A DNA stretch of 64,000 bases from contig JAKEKT010000060.1 in assembly GCA_021495925.1 (NCBI GenBank), positions 124,001 through 188,000 on the forward strand, written 5' to 3'. The notes under the pieces are model-generated. The model was not told the origin of the DNA, did not search any database, and saw only the letters and a program-made list of their open reading frames with translations. Shown here in pieces: positions 21,427-32,152 of this stretch (its first letter is position 1; every line of letters starts with the position of its first letter). Made by a program: the position numbers and the translations under genes. The DNA is from Diplodia intermedia. Taxonomy: Eukaryota > Ascomycota > Dothideomycetes > Botryosphaeriales > Botryosphaeriaceae.

Positions 21427-23825
21427 GGTGTGTGGCGTGCGGATGTGCGCTGTCGAGGCCAGTGTCGCAGCGCTCTCCAGAAAAATTTAGGGTCGGGCGC
21501 TCGGTGGTTGCTAGCGCGAGCTAGCGCGAGCCAAGGATTTCCGCCCCGACCGTAACCCAGTTCCGCCTCCGCCGGCTCCTCCCCCGGCCTTCGTTGCACC
21601 CTGGACGACTTCCTCGCGATACCGGCCCCACATTTAGGCGTCGTCTGATTGCCCACGTCCAGACCTGCGGCGCAGCAGTCTGCGAACCAATCCTCAGACA
21701 CGTGCGCCCAGGACGCGCGCTGAGTCGTCAGCTGCAACCTACATGGATGTTAGACCGGGGTCTCTTCGTTCCAAACGTCCGATGCACGCAACACCGCACA
21801 GCCAGCCGCAGCACCCAGGAGCGGGTACGCAAACTGCCGGCATGTTTGCAAGCAGGTTTACGTTTGGGGTGGGTCGAACTCATCGGCAAATTCCCGTCTT
21901 GCTCCAGACAGGATAGAGGCATAGGTCTATGTTTGCAACGGCCTCGACTTGGTGGACCAGGTATGTCCCGAAGGCCGGTGTAGTATGAAGTAGTCCTCTC
22001 GGTAATAGCAGGCTTTGCCTTCTCGTTGGTCTCACGTAATCGCGGACGGTAGATCCTGGCTGTTGTTGCAATTGCATGAACCATTCGTTGATACGCCGGG
22101 CTAGAGTGATATCATTTCTCCTTTGCTGAATGTCCGGGGTCCGTCAAGAGCCCACAATGTTGCATATGCACGGCAGTTCGTTTCTGTAGGCTCTTGCGAG
22201 GATCTCAATACATGGTGCGGTGCGGTCCGACGGTTGAAACGGTGGTGAAGACGAGATCTCCGCAGTCATCACACGATCTCAAGAGCCAGGCCAGAGCGAT
22301 CGGCTACCATGACTACGCTGCTGGACCCGTCACATGCAAAATACCGTCATGTAGCAGATGCGCGGAGGTCCAACAAGTGGGCCTGCTGCCGTCGTTGACT
22401 TTTGTCGTATGCGTCTCTACAGCCTGCAACAGCTTGGCCGGATTTTCTTTGAGCATCCCTATTCCGAGTGCGGTCGTCACCCATGGGCTCCATGAAATGA
22501 AGTTATCCACATGAGCCGCGCGGATTCGGCCACAGCGCGGTTGGGCTTACGTAGTATGTTCGTCGTTACCGATGCGGCACAGTGAAGGATGCTGTGACGA
22601 GTCGGTAGGCAGCGATTGGGGGAGAAAAGGGAACCTGCCGAGCCCCAGAGGTCCTACAATGCATGCGACTCCAACGAGATACGAGGAACGATTGCCAAGC
22701 GGCATATCCTGCCCCGTGTGCGCGATTAGGAAAGTGCCAGCACAAGTCGACGGGAATGCCCTCGTCTAAATGGAACGGGAGGCGCCCGGCCTCGAAACGG
22801 AAAGCAACGGCAGGAACCTTTGCAGTACCTAGTACCTACCTAACGAAACCAAATAGATAAACGCCTAACGAAAGGCCCTGGGAGCAAAGGCAGGCGCCCG
22901 ACGGTGGCCGGCAGCGCTGATTGGCGGAGGGGATGGAGGGTTCTAAGCACCGCGCTAGCACTGTTGAGCAAGATCTGTGCCCTGGTTGAATCGTCGCGAG
23001 GGGTGCAACTGAAGCAGTAGCTGGACACGCGACCACGACAATCAGCAGCGCCTCGGGGGCCTGAACGCGGCGACGAGCACGCAAATGCGGGGCGCGGGCT
23101 GGCTGCGAGGAACGGGGGAGCATATCGCAATACCACGCAAGCGGGCCTCGCATGCCTGCGCGAGATGATGGCGCGCGACTCGTATTGCACTGGCAGCCCG
23201 AAGCATCGACAGCGCTGCCCCGCCGTCAGCCGTCTGCGGCCATTCCAGCAGCATGGATGATGGATGGCCGCTGGGAGCCGGGCGCCGTGCCCAGACCCTG
23301 CAGCAGGCCCACGATCCGCAGCGGCAGGCTCGTGCGTCGACGTCGTTGCGAAGGCCCCTGTCCATGCCCGCAGCACATGGGTGCGGCGTCGAAGGCAGTT
23401 CTTGTAGTCGCGGCCGTCGGCGTCGGGAGCGGCCCCGTCGACGTTGGAGCTAAGGCGCCGCCGTTGCTTGCCAATTCCTCGCCATCTCCGATAGCCACGG
23501 GACGCGCATCGCCGTGGATCTGCGCGGCGTCACCGCAGCTTTTTGCGCGCCTTGGCAGCACTTTTATCAACCGCGAAGCAGCCAAGCGCCCTATGGCCGT
23601 CCACGCCCGACTCAGCCAGCGCCCTGCCGTTGCTACAGAAGTCGCACGGACTGCTCTGCGCGACCCATTGCCTCCAGCCCGCCGCCTTCTGTCCGCCAGT
23701 TATCATCCGCTCTCTCCCGCCGCCAGCCACATGCTCTGCGCTGCTCGCAAGGCCCTGCTCCGTCGCTCTCCTCCCGTCCTCCCGCCTGCCCCAAGTCCGG
23801 TCCGTCACGCCGACGCTGTTGGAGG
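21427..23825. other. Divergent intergenic region between MPP10 and the SPX/VTC gene
   Basis: These 2.4 kb should hold both promoters. They contain an RRPE-like AAAAATTT at 21481 and a GCTAGCGCGA direct repeat near 21511-21530. No gene is seen; the frames at about 23150-23830 are compositional. Confidence 0.5.
21480..21490. promoter_or_regulatory. RRPE-like element upstream of MPP10
   Basis: GAAAAATTTAG lies 54 bp before the MPP10 start codon. The AAAAATTT core matches the rRNA-processing element known from yeast ribosome-biogenesis promoters. Confidence 0.4.
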
Positions 23826-26815
23826 ATGAAGTACGGCGACACCCTGCGCCAGCGATCCATCCCTCAATGGGGGCCGTGTAGGTCGCGCCCGCCTCCGTCT
23901 ATGACGTCGTTGCGCTGATGCCCGCCGCCCTCTGCAGATAATCTCGACTACGACGAGATCAAACACCTCATCAAGGAGCACACCACCCCCGGCAATGGCA
24001 AGGCCGTTTCCATTCCTGGCCAGCCCGACGTGGACCGCTGCGAATTCGAGGACCAGCTGTTCGACATCCTCTCCGGCGAGCATCAGCGAATCGATCTTTT
24101 TGTGCGCAGCAAGTCGGGCGAAATCGAGCGCCGTCTGAGTATGCCAGCATACACCAAGCCTCTCGCTCGCGCCTCCGTGCTGACCCACATGCAGACCATG
24201 TAACGAAGCAGATCAACCAATTCACCCTCCGCGAACGCGCCACCTCTCCCACGGACCGAAACATATCCGAAAGGCGCCGGCAAAAGTATGGCAAGATAGA
24301 GGGCGACGTGCTGAGGTATGCGCTGGTGGTTGTGCGTGGCTATGATGGCGCAGGCTAACTGTATGCAGGGCGGGCGAGGAAGTCCGGTCACTGGCCCGAT
24401 TCGTCGGCGCACAGCGTCTTGCTTTCGCGAAGTTGCTCAAGAAGTACAAGAAATGGACGCATTCCGACTTGCTGGAGCAACGCTTCAAGCAGGAGGTTCT
24501 GAGCCAGCCGGGAACCTTCTCACAGGCTGATCTTGCCCCGCTATTGAACTATTGGAGCGACACGCTGCATGCTGTGCGAGAGTCCTACCAAGCCGGCAAA
24601 GCTCCTGGTACCCCCAGAATCGCCCTGAGCGACGAGGACCCCGTCGATCCCGCCGGATCGGCGGATTTGAAGGCTGTCCCATCCAAAATCCATGCCGCAG
24701 CCGAAACCGCGAATGAGGTGGATCTTGATACTGCCCTAGCCACACTTCCTCTGGGGTCTTCAGGAGCCCGTGCTACCTACTGGGTGCATACAGAACAGAT
24801 CGTGGAGATTCAGATCCTGCTTCTCCAGACGTTGCGACTTTTCGAGGGCAAATTCGCCAAGTCCCAGCCGACATCTCCTTTTGAAACGCCCAAGCGGCGC
24901 GATTCCTCCGAGAGGCTAGACGGCCTGAATGACCGAGCAGATGATGTCGGTGCTATCTTCATCGATGACTCGGAGAGGTACGCCCAGCAACGAAGTGCTA
25001 CAACCGTCGAAGATGCGGAGGAAACGCCTGGGAAACCGGCAACTCGCGTTTTGGGAAGTGCTCGTTGGAATGCTGGTGGTGAAGCCGCTGTCTGTGTGCC
25101 GTGTGAATTCGACGAAGAAAACAGCGGAACAACCGTGTGCGCTAAGCTAAAGCGCAAGCATCTCAGTGAATTCCTTACTCTGGACCGACCGTTCCATGCT
25201 CGGAGGCCGTCTGGCTTGTCGCCCATCCAAGAGCATGCCTCCCAGTCCGATGTTTCGGAGCGTGACCCGGTCGACGACCTTCGCGCATGGTTGTTGTCTC
25301 ACAGGGAGTTTTGTCCTATCGCAGAAATCAGCGCAAAGCGCAGCCGCTTCGTTGGCATGGACAACGACTCAGATCACGGTGTTTGGGCAGTGTTGGATCG
25401 CGAGATCTGTTTGAAGGCGCCCAAGCTGTCTGATTTGGTTGAGAGTGACTGGCCCAAGAAAGCGAGGCAGGACGCAACTGCCTTCCCTTTCGCTGTGTTA
25501 GAAGTCCGTTGCGAAGGAGCGCAAACGAACGACCTAATCCGCACCCTGGACCACAGCCACCTTGTGAGTACATCATCTGGTTTTTCATGCACCATGTCAC
25601 TGACTCATATTCCTCAGACCGAGCGCATCAGAGGCTTTTCGTTGGAGGCGCACGCCATCTGGAGTTGTTGCCAACCATCTTCCATGCAGCCGCCATACTG
25701 GGTAGGGACTTCCCTCTTCACTTCGAGTTGTGGGCAACCCTAACACTGACGTTGCGCAGCTCCCAACGCTAGAGCGTGATATCAGAAAGGTTCCAGCAGC
25801 CGTGCCAAAGCACACCTCCCGCTCCGGAAGTGCGGTTCCGCATCTCGAAGCAGGTAGCTCCCGGCATACGTCAGTGTCCAATTCTTCCGTGACAGACGGC
25901 CAGACTAGCCGCTACACAACGCTGCACGGGGAATCATCTGCAACATCTATGAATGAAACCGAGCCTTCTACACTGAGCGCTTCTAAGAAACCCAGGCGCT
26001 CGAACTTGCGCGACTTCGCCATGAACGAACAGCAGGAACCCCGCACCAGCACTCAGGGTTACTGGAATGAGTACGACAATCCAGAAGACGGCGAGGACGA
26101 AGACGCATATGTAATCTACGTGGATCCGTTTGAGTCTCCCAAATTCCCAGGACAAGAAACCCTCGGCAAGCTCTTTGCCAAGCTGAAGAATGCACTTGGG
26201 TCGCGCCGCAGGCCTTTGGAGCAAGATTCGCTCCTTGCGTCACCAACAGCAAATAGTGTTGAAGATAGCGATGATGGCGAGCCGAGCTCCCCCGCCCGCA
26301 GGCAGAACCAGGGTTACGGTACCATGCCTGACAATCTCAACAACGCACATGGATCGGGCAAGTCCCATCGGCCTGATCGTCGCAACCGTCTCCTTGACCT
26401 CTTCCGTCCAAGAGACTCGGTTACCGAAGCTCGCTGGAGCTACCGCCCTGGTCCGGTACAGACTCTGGGAGCCAGTCCCTCTGACCTGAACGAGCTCCTT
26501 GCGGACCTTGAGCAGCGCCGCGCCGAGCGTGAAGCGACCAAATTCCGGCTCTGCATGACTTCGCTCGCCGCATCGGTCATAGTGCTGCTCATAACATGGA
26601 CACTTGCTGCGACCAGCCGGAGGAAGCTTCGCAAAGAAGTCAACATCATGGTGGTGGTGGGTGTGGTCGCTAATCTAGTCTTCGCTATCGTGGGTGTCCT
26701 TTGCGCGGTGAGCAAACGGCAAAGCTTGGGCCTGATCGCTGGGTTGTGTGTAGCGGCAGTGGTTGCAGCAGTGTGCGTAGCTGATGGTGGGTTACTTGTT
26801 TGGCTCTTGAGCTGA
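23826..26815 (+). CDS. SPX-domain vacuolar membrane protein of the VTC family (Vtc5-like)
   Basis: Six exons, 23826-23877, 23938-24138, 24195-24315, 24369-25563, 25618-25701 and 25760-26815, give 902 aa. The N-terminus is an SPX domain (about 1-150): MKYGDTL, NLDYDEIKHLIK, FVGAQRLAFAKLLKKYKKW. The middle (about 370-520) resembles the VTC polyphosphate-polymerase tunnel fold with HLTERIRGFSLEAHAIW. The end has a polar stretch and three membrane helices (about 812-902), as in the VTC C-terminal domain. SPX domains sense inositol pyrophosphates, and VTC complexes make polyphosphate into the vacuole. The basic residues that line the active tunnel of Vtc4 are not evident, and the length and layout fit the accessory subunit Vtc5 better. 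Confidence is high for the family and moderate for the subunit. Confidence 0.85.
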
Positions 26816-28331
26816 AGCAGGATCGAGTGGCGCATGACTGCTGCTTTGATGTTTCTTGTTCATTCTTGTTCATTGCTATAGACATGGTGTTCACAGGCCT
26901 CCAAAAGGTGTATGGTGGTGTTAGGGGACACTTGCAACTTGTCGATACCCAGCCTATTTCCAGATGGTATATTGCCAGCCGCTGTTTCCTTGTTGTGCGA
27001 CAATGCTAGATGTCGCGCTTAAAGCTTCAATGCAGACCTACCTTATAGCCGCCGTAGATGTATATATTTAGCTTTGATTTCGTCTTCTTTTTGTGAGTGA
27101 CTCAACTCGTCGAAACTATCTGCGAGTCTGACTTTTCATGGGAGGTGGCATGTAGACATGCAACGGGCGGCATCTTGTTCGCCACCCTGCTGGTTTGTGT
27201 TCATCAAAAAAGGATCTACAAACAGACAGGATGCGCGGCATGGTTCTACCAGCCGTCTCCGCACTCGGCAGCCTATCCGGGTGGACCTGCTGCACAAAGC
27301 CCGTGACAAGTCTTTGATCATCGGCCGATCGCAAGGTTTTGATAGACAATTCCAGATGGTCTTATCTGCGGCTAATTACATGATGCATGGTGCTAAAGTT
27401 GCCGAAGACGATCAATGGATATACCTAGATACATAGGTACGCAACTCTCGCGCCAGCAGGGATGGAAGTGCTATACTGTGTAGTCCAACCCGATGCCAGC
27501 TTGCCCGGTGGGTGCTTGCGACAACTCCGCCAGATGCCACGAAGCATTATTACGGGTACCAGCTATGTAGAAGAAAGAACGACGGTGTCAATGTCCCGAC
27601 CCTCATGCCTGTCGAGGAACCGTTGCAGTACTGATGAAACCGATCATTGGCTGCAGTCGTAATTTAGACTCACAGTAACTAAGCACTGACGGGAGGTACT
27701 TGCCACGTGGGTGTGCACGGAGGCCCACTGGCCCATCGCGGAACGCACATCGCGTCCCCAGAAAGCGGGCCAGGCTGGCGCTGACGTTGGTGCCAGCGGG
27801 AAATGCGGGGAAGCGGAGCGCAGGCGCGGGGTAGCGGACTGGAAGGCCAAAAGGGCCAATTTGCGACAATAATAATGATAATCTGGCCCGACGCGTCTGG
27901 GCGGGCGAAACGCGCGCGCTGCCCAGAGCTTCCATTTGCGTCCGTGATCGGCGCTTTTCCGCTTCAAGCAATAGCAAAATACAAACAGCCAGCCCGCCCA
28001 ACGCCGCTTTCCGGCTCCGTTCCGCCATCGCCAGCACTGCCCGAGAGTGCTCTGCCCGCGCCTGGCCTGTTCAGCCTCGCCCTGCGACACCAGCGCCGCG
28101 CCGTCTGCATCCGCCGATCGCGGAGAGCTAGGCGAAACACGAATTGAGTGGCGCTCCGGCCGCCTGCAATCTCGCTGGCCCCCTAAAGCGCACCCTACGG
28201 CGGAACACACTGCATGCCCAGCATCCCCAGCGCCCGCCAGACATTGCTTGCCTTGCATACATATTGTCGCCCGCGACCAGCCTCACACCGCGCTACCAGC
28301 AATCCGCATTTCCAAGCGGAACACCGCAACC
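26816..28331. other. Intergenic region
   Basis: This holds the 3' UTR of the SPX/VTC gene and the promoter of the 28332 gene. A palindromic ACGCGT (MCB-type) site is present at 27891-27896. No gene is seen. Confidence 0.5.
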
Positions 28332-31217
28332 ATGGCGCGCAACACCCGCGCCGCTGCGCGCGCTCAGCAAGCCGCCGAAGAGATCGCACACCACGACGAG
28401 AACAACCCCGCCATCGAAGACGCGTCCGAACGTCCCGGAACCCCGCCCGCCATGGAGGATGCGCTCCGCGAGCCGCCGAGTCCAACAGCCGTGAACAAGA
28501 GCGCCCCTGCGGCTGCGGCTGAGGAGGACGAGGTCGAAGACAAGCCCAAGACGAGGGCAACGAGGGGCGGGCGCAAGAAGAAAGCGCAAGACGAGCACGC
28601 ATCTGAAGCTGAGCCTGAGGCTGAAGTTCGAACGGATCTGTCAGAAGAAGAGGACGTTGCCCCCACACCAGCGCCGAGGAGGACGCGATCCACAAGGAGT
28701 CGCAAGGCAAAGGCGCAAGAGCCCGAGCTTGCGCATGAAGCTGAGCAAGGCCAGGCCGAGGAAGAAAGCGAGCCCGCCCCCAAGCCGACGCCCGCCCCGA
28801 AGAGGGCCGGGTCAACAAGGGGAAGAAAGGCGAATGACCCAGAAGCGGAACCTCAGGCGGAGAGAGAGGTTGAGGCGCAAGATGAGCAGCCCACCGAGCC
28901 CGAGGCAGCTGAGGTGGCTCCCGCAGAGGAAGCAAAGCCGACCCCCGCGCCAAAGAGGACGAGGTCTACGAGGTCAAAAAAGACAAAGAACCCGGAGCCG
29001 GAACTGGAACCAGAAGCCGCTGCCGAGCCTGACGTCTCAGAGCAGTCAGTGCCGCAACGTGATGCCATGGAGGAAACACCTCAGGAAGACGCTGACGTAG
29101 AAGAGGAGGATGTCTCAACCGCCCAAAAGAAGGGAAAGGGCAGAGCAGCAAAGAAAGGGAAAAACACGACCGCCAAGAGAGCCACGAGGAAGAAGACGAA
29201 TGATGACCCTACCGAGGCACCCCAAGATGAAGCCCTTCAGTCTCAGGATGCGCAACATGAGCAAGATGTAGTAGATGAGACCGCTGAATCAGAAGTTTCT
29301 GTACCTTTGCCTGAGCCTCAAGTGGAGGAGGTCAAAGCTTCCGAGGAAGAGGTGCGAGAGCCTCAGGTCGAGGATGTCAAATCCCCTGAGGATATTCCAG
29401 ACACTGGAGTCGAAGGAAGTACAGCTCATGTGGAAGAAGTTCCAGAGCCTCATGTTGAAGAGGTTACGGCCTCCATGGAAGGGATTGAGCCGCATGATCA
29501 GAAGCTTGAAGAGAACGCTGTTGAACCGGAACCCGAGCCGCCCGTCATTACCGCTGAGCCTGTCGAATCGCATTCCATTGAGCCAATCAAGTCGCAACCC
29601 ACTGGGCCAGTCGACTCCATGGCGCCTGAAAACGCAACCATCGAGACTATGGAGGCTGAAATTGCTCAAGCTACCGAATCAGCCCCGGCAGTAGAAACCC
29701 CGCCGGAAATCGAGACGCCATCTTCCCCTGAACTTGACCCTGTGGAGCAACAGATCCTGGAAGAGATCTGTATGAGCTCGACCAAGAAGAAGCCGGTGGA
29801 GGAAGCATCGGAAGCCAAGTCAATGGGGTCGGTGACTCCTGATGCTCCGGCAGATATGCCGCCATTGAAGCTTGAGGACTCGTTCGAGGAAATGGATGCG
29901 CTTGAGGACGCTCTCGAGGATGTTGGGAAGTCACTGGATGCCGCCGAGACTCCTGCTGTGGGCGACTCTAAAGAGAGAAAACCTGCTCCCAGAAAGGACA
30001 TTGCTTCTACTTCCGCAAAGCCTAAGGCTGCTGCTCCTCGGCCGTCCACAACCATGAAGCCTATCACCAAAAGAGCATCTACGGTTCCGTCTACGAAGCC
30101 TGCCACGAAGCCTGCCACGAAATCTGCTGCGCCTATTCCCAAAGTTCCCGGGAGATCGGCTACGGCGCCCATTTCAGCTGCTAAGCCTTCGCACGTTCGC
30201 TCAGCGAGTACTCGGGCTGCGCCGACCAAGGAAGAGGGCTCGACAGGTGGCAAGCAACGGTCTGCAGGCCAGGTGGTTGATTATCTTGCGATGAAGCGCC
30301 GCCCAGTGTCCATGTCTTTTCCTACTCCACCGCCCCCTCCCAAATCGACGAAACAGCCTACCATGCCAACATTCCAGCTACCTGGAGAAGCAATCGCTGC
30401 TAAGTTGAAGGCTCAGAAGGAGGAGCGACTGAAACGTGAGGCAGAGAAGGCTGCCAGTGGTGAACAGAACAAGGAGCGGGGCGAGAAGGAGGCTGCGGAG
30501 AAGAAGAAGCGGGAGTTCAAAGCCCGGCCACTTCCCAGCTTCATCAAGAAACCTGGAACGGCCGCGCAAGTTCGTCAGACAGCTGCAAGCCGTGCGCGTG
30601 AAGGCTTGATGCATGGTGGTGCAGACGCTGAAGATAGCACTCTCAAGCGTAGCAGCTCCATCCGCGTGGAGCCCGGCGCTGGCGGTAAACGCCAGAGTAC
30701 TGTTGATGCAAAGCGCAGTCGTGCTATTCCAGCTCGTCCTGCTCCGGCCCAGCATTCATCCAGCGCTTCGAGCTCAGCGGTTGGGGCTCAGCAGCGCACC
30801 ACATCCTCGCAGTCTTCCCTTGCCTCGTCTGTCTCGTCAACGACAGTCGCTGCGCTGAACGATGCCGCCAGCACGTCCTCGTCGACAGCCAAGCCTCGTG
30901 TTCCGTCAGCAGCATCCTCGCAAGGTCCGCATCCGCCGTCTTCGAGCTTCTCCTTCCGGCCCGGCCCGGTCACCAAGTCCGAGGTCACAACCGCGGACAA
31001 GCAGGCGCTGAAGCAGAAGGCCAAGGCCATCTTCAACAGAGACAAGGTGGAGAAGGAACGCCAGGAACAGGAAAAGCGGGAGAAGGAGGAAGCGGCCAAA
31101 CAGGCACGTGCCGCAGCAGCGGAGAGGGGAAGGCTGGCAAGCCGAGAGTGGGCGGAGAAGATGATGAAGAAGAAGATGGAGGCAAAGGCGGCTGCTCCCA
31201 AGCCTGCGGCTGCTTGA
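28332..31217 (+). CDS. Large charged repeat protein with a TPX2-like motif
   Basis: A single exon gives 961 aa from ATG 28332 (context CAACCATGG). The frame is open about 285 bp further upstream, but that part looks non-coding. The N-terminal third is Glu/Lys/Ala-rich and carries three copies of a PTPAP(K/R)R-(T/A)-(R/G)STR(S/G)(R/K)KA-like basic unit (starting near residues 110, 154 and 202), similar to DNA- or microtubule-binding tails. An acidic Val/Glu/Pro-rich repeat region follows (about 320-420). A basic Lys/Ala/Pro stretch lies near 560-640. FKARPLPSF at 729-737 sits after a charged helix and matches the signature of TPX2-type microtubule-binding regions. A long basic/acidic helix (about 880-950) ends the protein. 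The function is not established; a nuclear or spindle role is inference. Confidence 0.75.
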   Translation: MARNTRAAARAQQAAEEIAHHDENNPAIEDASERPGTPPAMEDALREPPSPTAVNKSAPAAAAEEDEVEDKPKTRATRGGRKKKAQDEHASEAEPEAEVRTDLSEEEDVAPTPAPRRTRSTRSRKAKAQEPELAHEAEQGQAEEESEPAPKPTPAPKRAGSTRGRKANDPEAEPQAEREVEAQDEQPTEPEAAEVAPAEEAKPTPAPKRTRSTRSKKTKNPEPELEPEAAAEPDVSEQSVPQRDAMEETPQEDADVEEEDVSTAQKKGKGRAAKKGKNTTAKRATRKKTNDDPTEAPQDEALQSQDAQHEQDVVDETAESEVSVPLPEPQVEEVKASEEEVREPQVEDVKSPEDIPDTGVEGSTAHVEEVPEPHVEEVTASMEGIEPHDQKLEENAVEPEPEPPVITAEPVESHSIEPIKSQPTGPVDSMAPENATIETMEAEIAQATESAPAVETPPEIETPSSPELDPVEQQILEEICMSSTKKKPVEEASEAKSMGSVTPDAPADMPPLKLEDSFEEMDALEDALEDVGKSLDAAETPAVGDSKERKPAPRKDIASTSAKPKAAAPRPSTTMKPITKRASTVPSTKPATKPATKSAAPIPKVPGRSATAPISAAKPSHVRSASTRAAPTKEEGSTGGKQRSAGQVVDYLAMKRRPVSMSFPTPPPPPKSTKQPTMPTFQLPGEAIAAKLKAQKEERLKREAEKAASGEQNKERGEKEAAEKKKREFKARPLPSFIKKPGTAAQVRQTAASRAREGLMHGGADAEDSTLKRSSSIRVEPGAGGKRQSTVDAKRSRAIPARPAPAQHSSSASSSAVGAQQRTTSSQSSLASSVSSTTVAALNDAASTSSSTAKPRVPSAASSQGPHPPSSSFSFRPGPVTKSEVTTADKQALKQKAKAIFNRDKVEKERQEQEKREKEEAAKQARAAAAERGRLASREWAEKMMKKKMEAKAAAPKPAAA

Positions 31218-32152
31218 ACACTATTGGCAAGTTTGACGGATGTGACATGTTCTGCTGGAGAGTTGGTAAATCTTCATCGTCTGGTTTTTTGTTTTTATTT
31301 TTTGGAGGGGGCGGAGCGGGAGTGTAAAGGAGCGTTGGGGCCTTGGTCTGATTGATTGAATTGGTTTGTTACCATCACTGCGGCGTTCGATGGTTGACTC
31401 CAGCCACTAGGTAAGCCTCATCGGGCTTTGCGTTGATACACAGAATACAGAGAGCTGTTAAAGTAGTCTCAAGCGCTCCACAAGTCCACTATTACAGTTA
31501 CAGTTAACACATGACGGTTGCGGGCCATCGAAGCTATTCCGAAAGAGGAAATGTGAGTGCTTTTTCCAGCACCCATAAAGGCAAGTTGCAAAGCGACCAC
31601 ACTTCGTTCTCAGCCGTAATACCATGCAACAAAGCCATCGACGTTCCGCGAATTGGGCTGTGACAGTGTGTTCAGTCACCGCAACAGTAGGGAACGTCCA
31701 TGTATCGGAGCCACGCGTGACGTAATGCCCGATGCCGGACATCCTGAGGTCTGCAGAGCGCTGCATAGTCGGGCAAGGCCATGTGGAGAAGCGCGCAAAA
31801 AAGCCATGACTCCCCCGATTTCTGCAGCAAGGGACAAGGGCAGCACGCGCTGCCGTAGCGATGTCGGTCCTGGCCCTGCAGCTGCCTGGGTTGCCGGGGG
31901 CGCTTTGAAATGGATTTCAAGGATGAATGCCGGTTAAACCCGCGTCGACAAACAGCGCACGGCCCTCGACGCCAGACGCGTCGCGCGCGCCGCCTACAAA
32001 ACTCGCTCTGCTCGCCGCGTCTTCCTCCCGACCACTCCCTCCACCCACCCAGTCCTTTTCCGTGATACCCCTCGCCCGCCTTCGAGCTCCCTTTCTTTGT
32101 TTCTGGAACAGCGGGCCTACTGGGAGAACAACAGAAACAGCTTGTCGCCACC
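31218..32152. other. Intergenic region; promoter of the RNR large-subunit gene
   Basis: No gene is seen. Pyrimidine-rich sequence precedes the RNR start, and an MCB element (ACGCGT) lies at 31976-31981. Confidence 0.55.
31976..31981. promoter_or_regulatory. MCB (MluI cell-cycle box) upstream of RNR1
   Basis: ACGCGT sits within a longer palindrome (GACGCGTC) 172 bp upstream of the ATG at 32153. MBF binds ACGCGT in the promoters of yeast RNR1 and fission-yeast cdc22, so S-phase control is likely here by analogy. Confidence 0.55.

Noticed and set aside
23152..23829. 225-codon plus-strand frame upstream of the SPX/VTC gene
   Set aside because: It overlaps the true start at 23826 in another frame, and is compositional with no domain.
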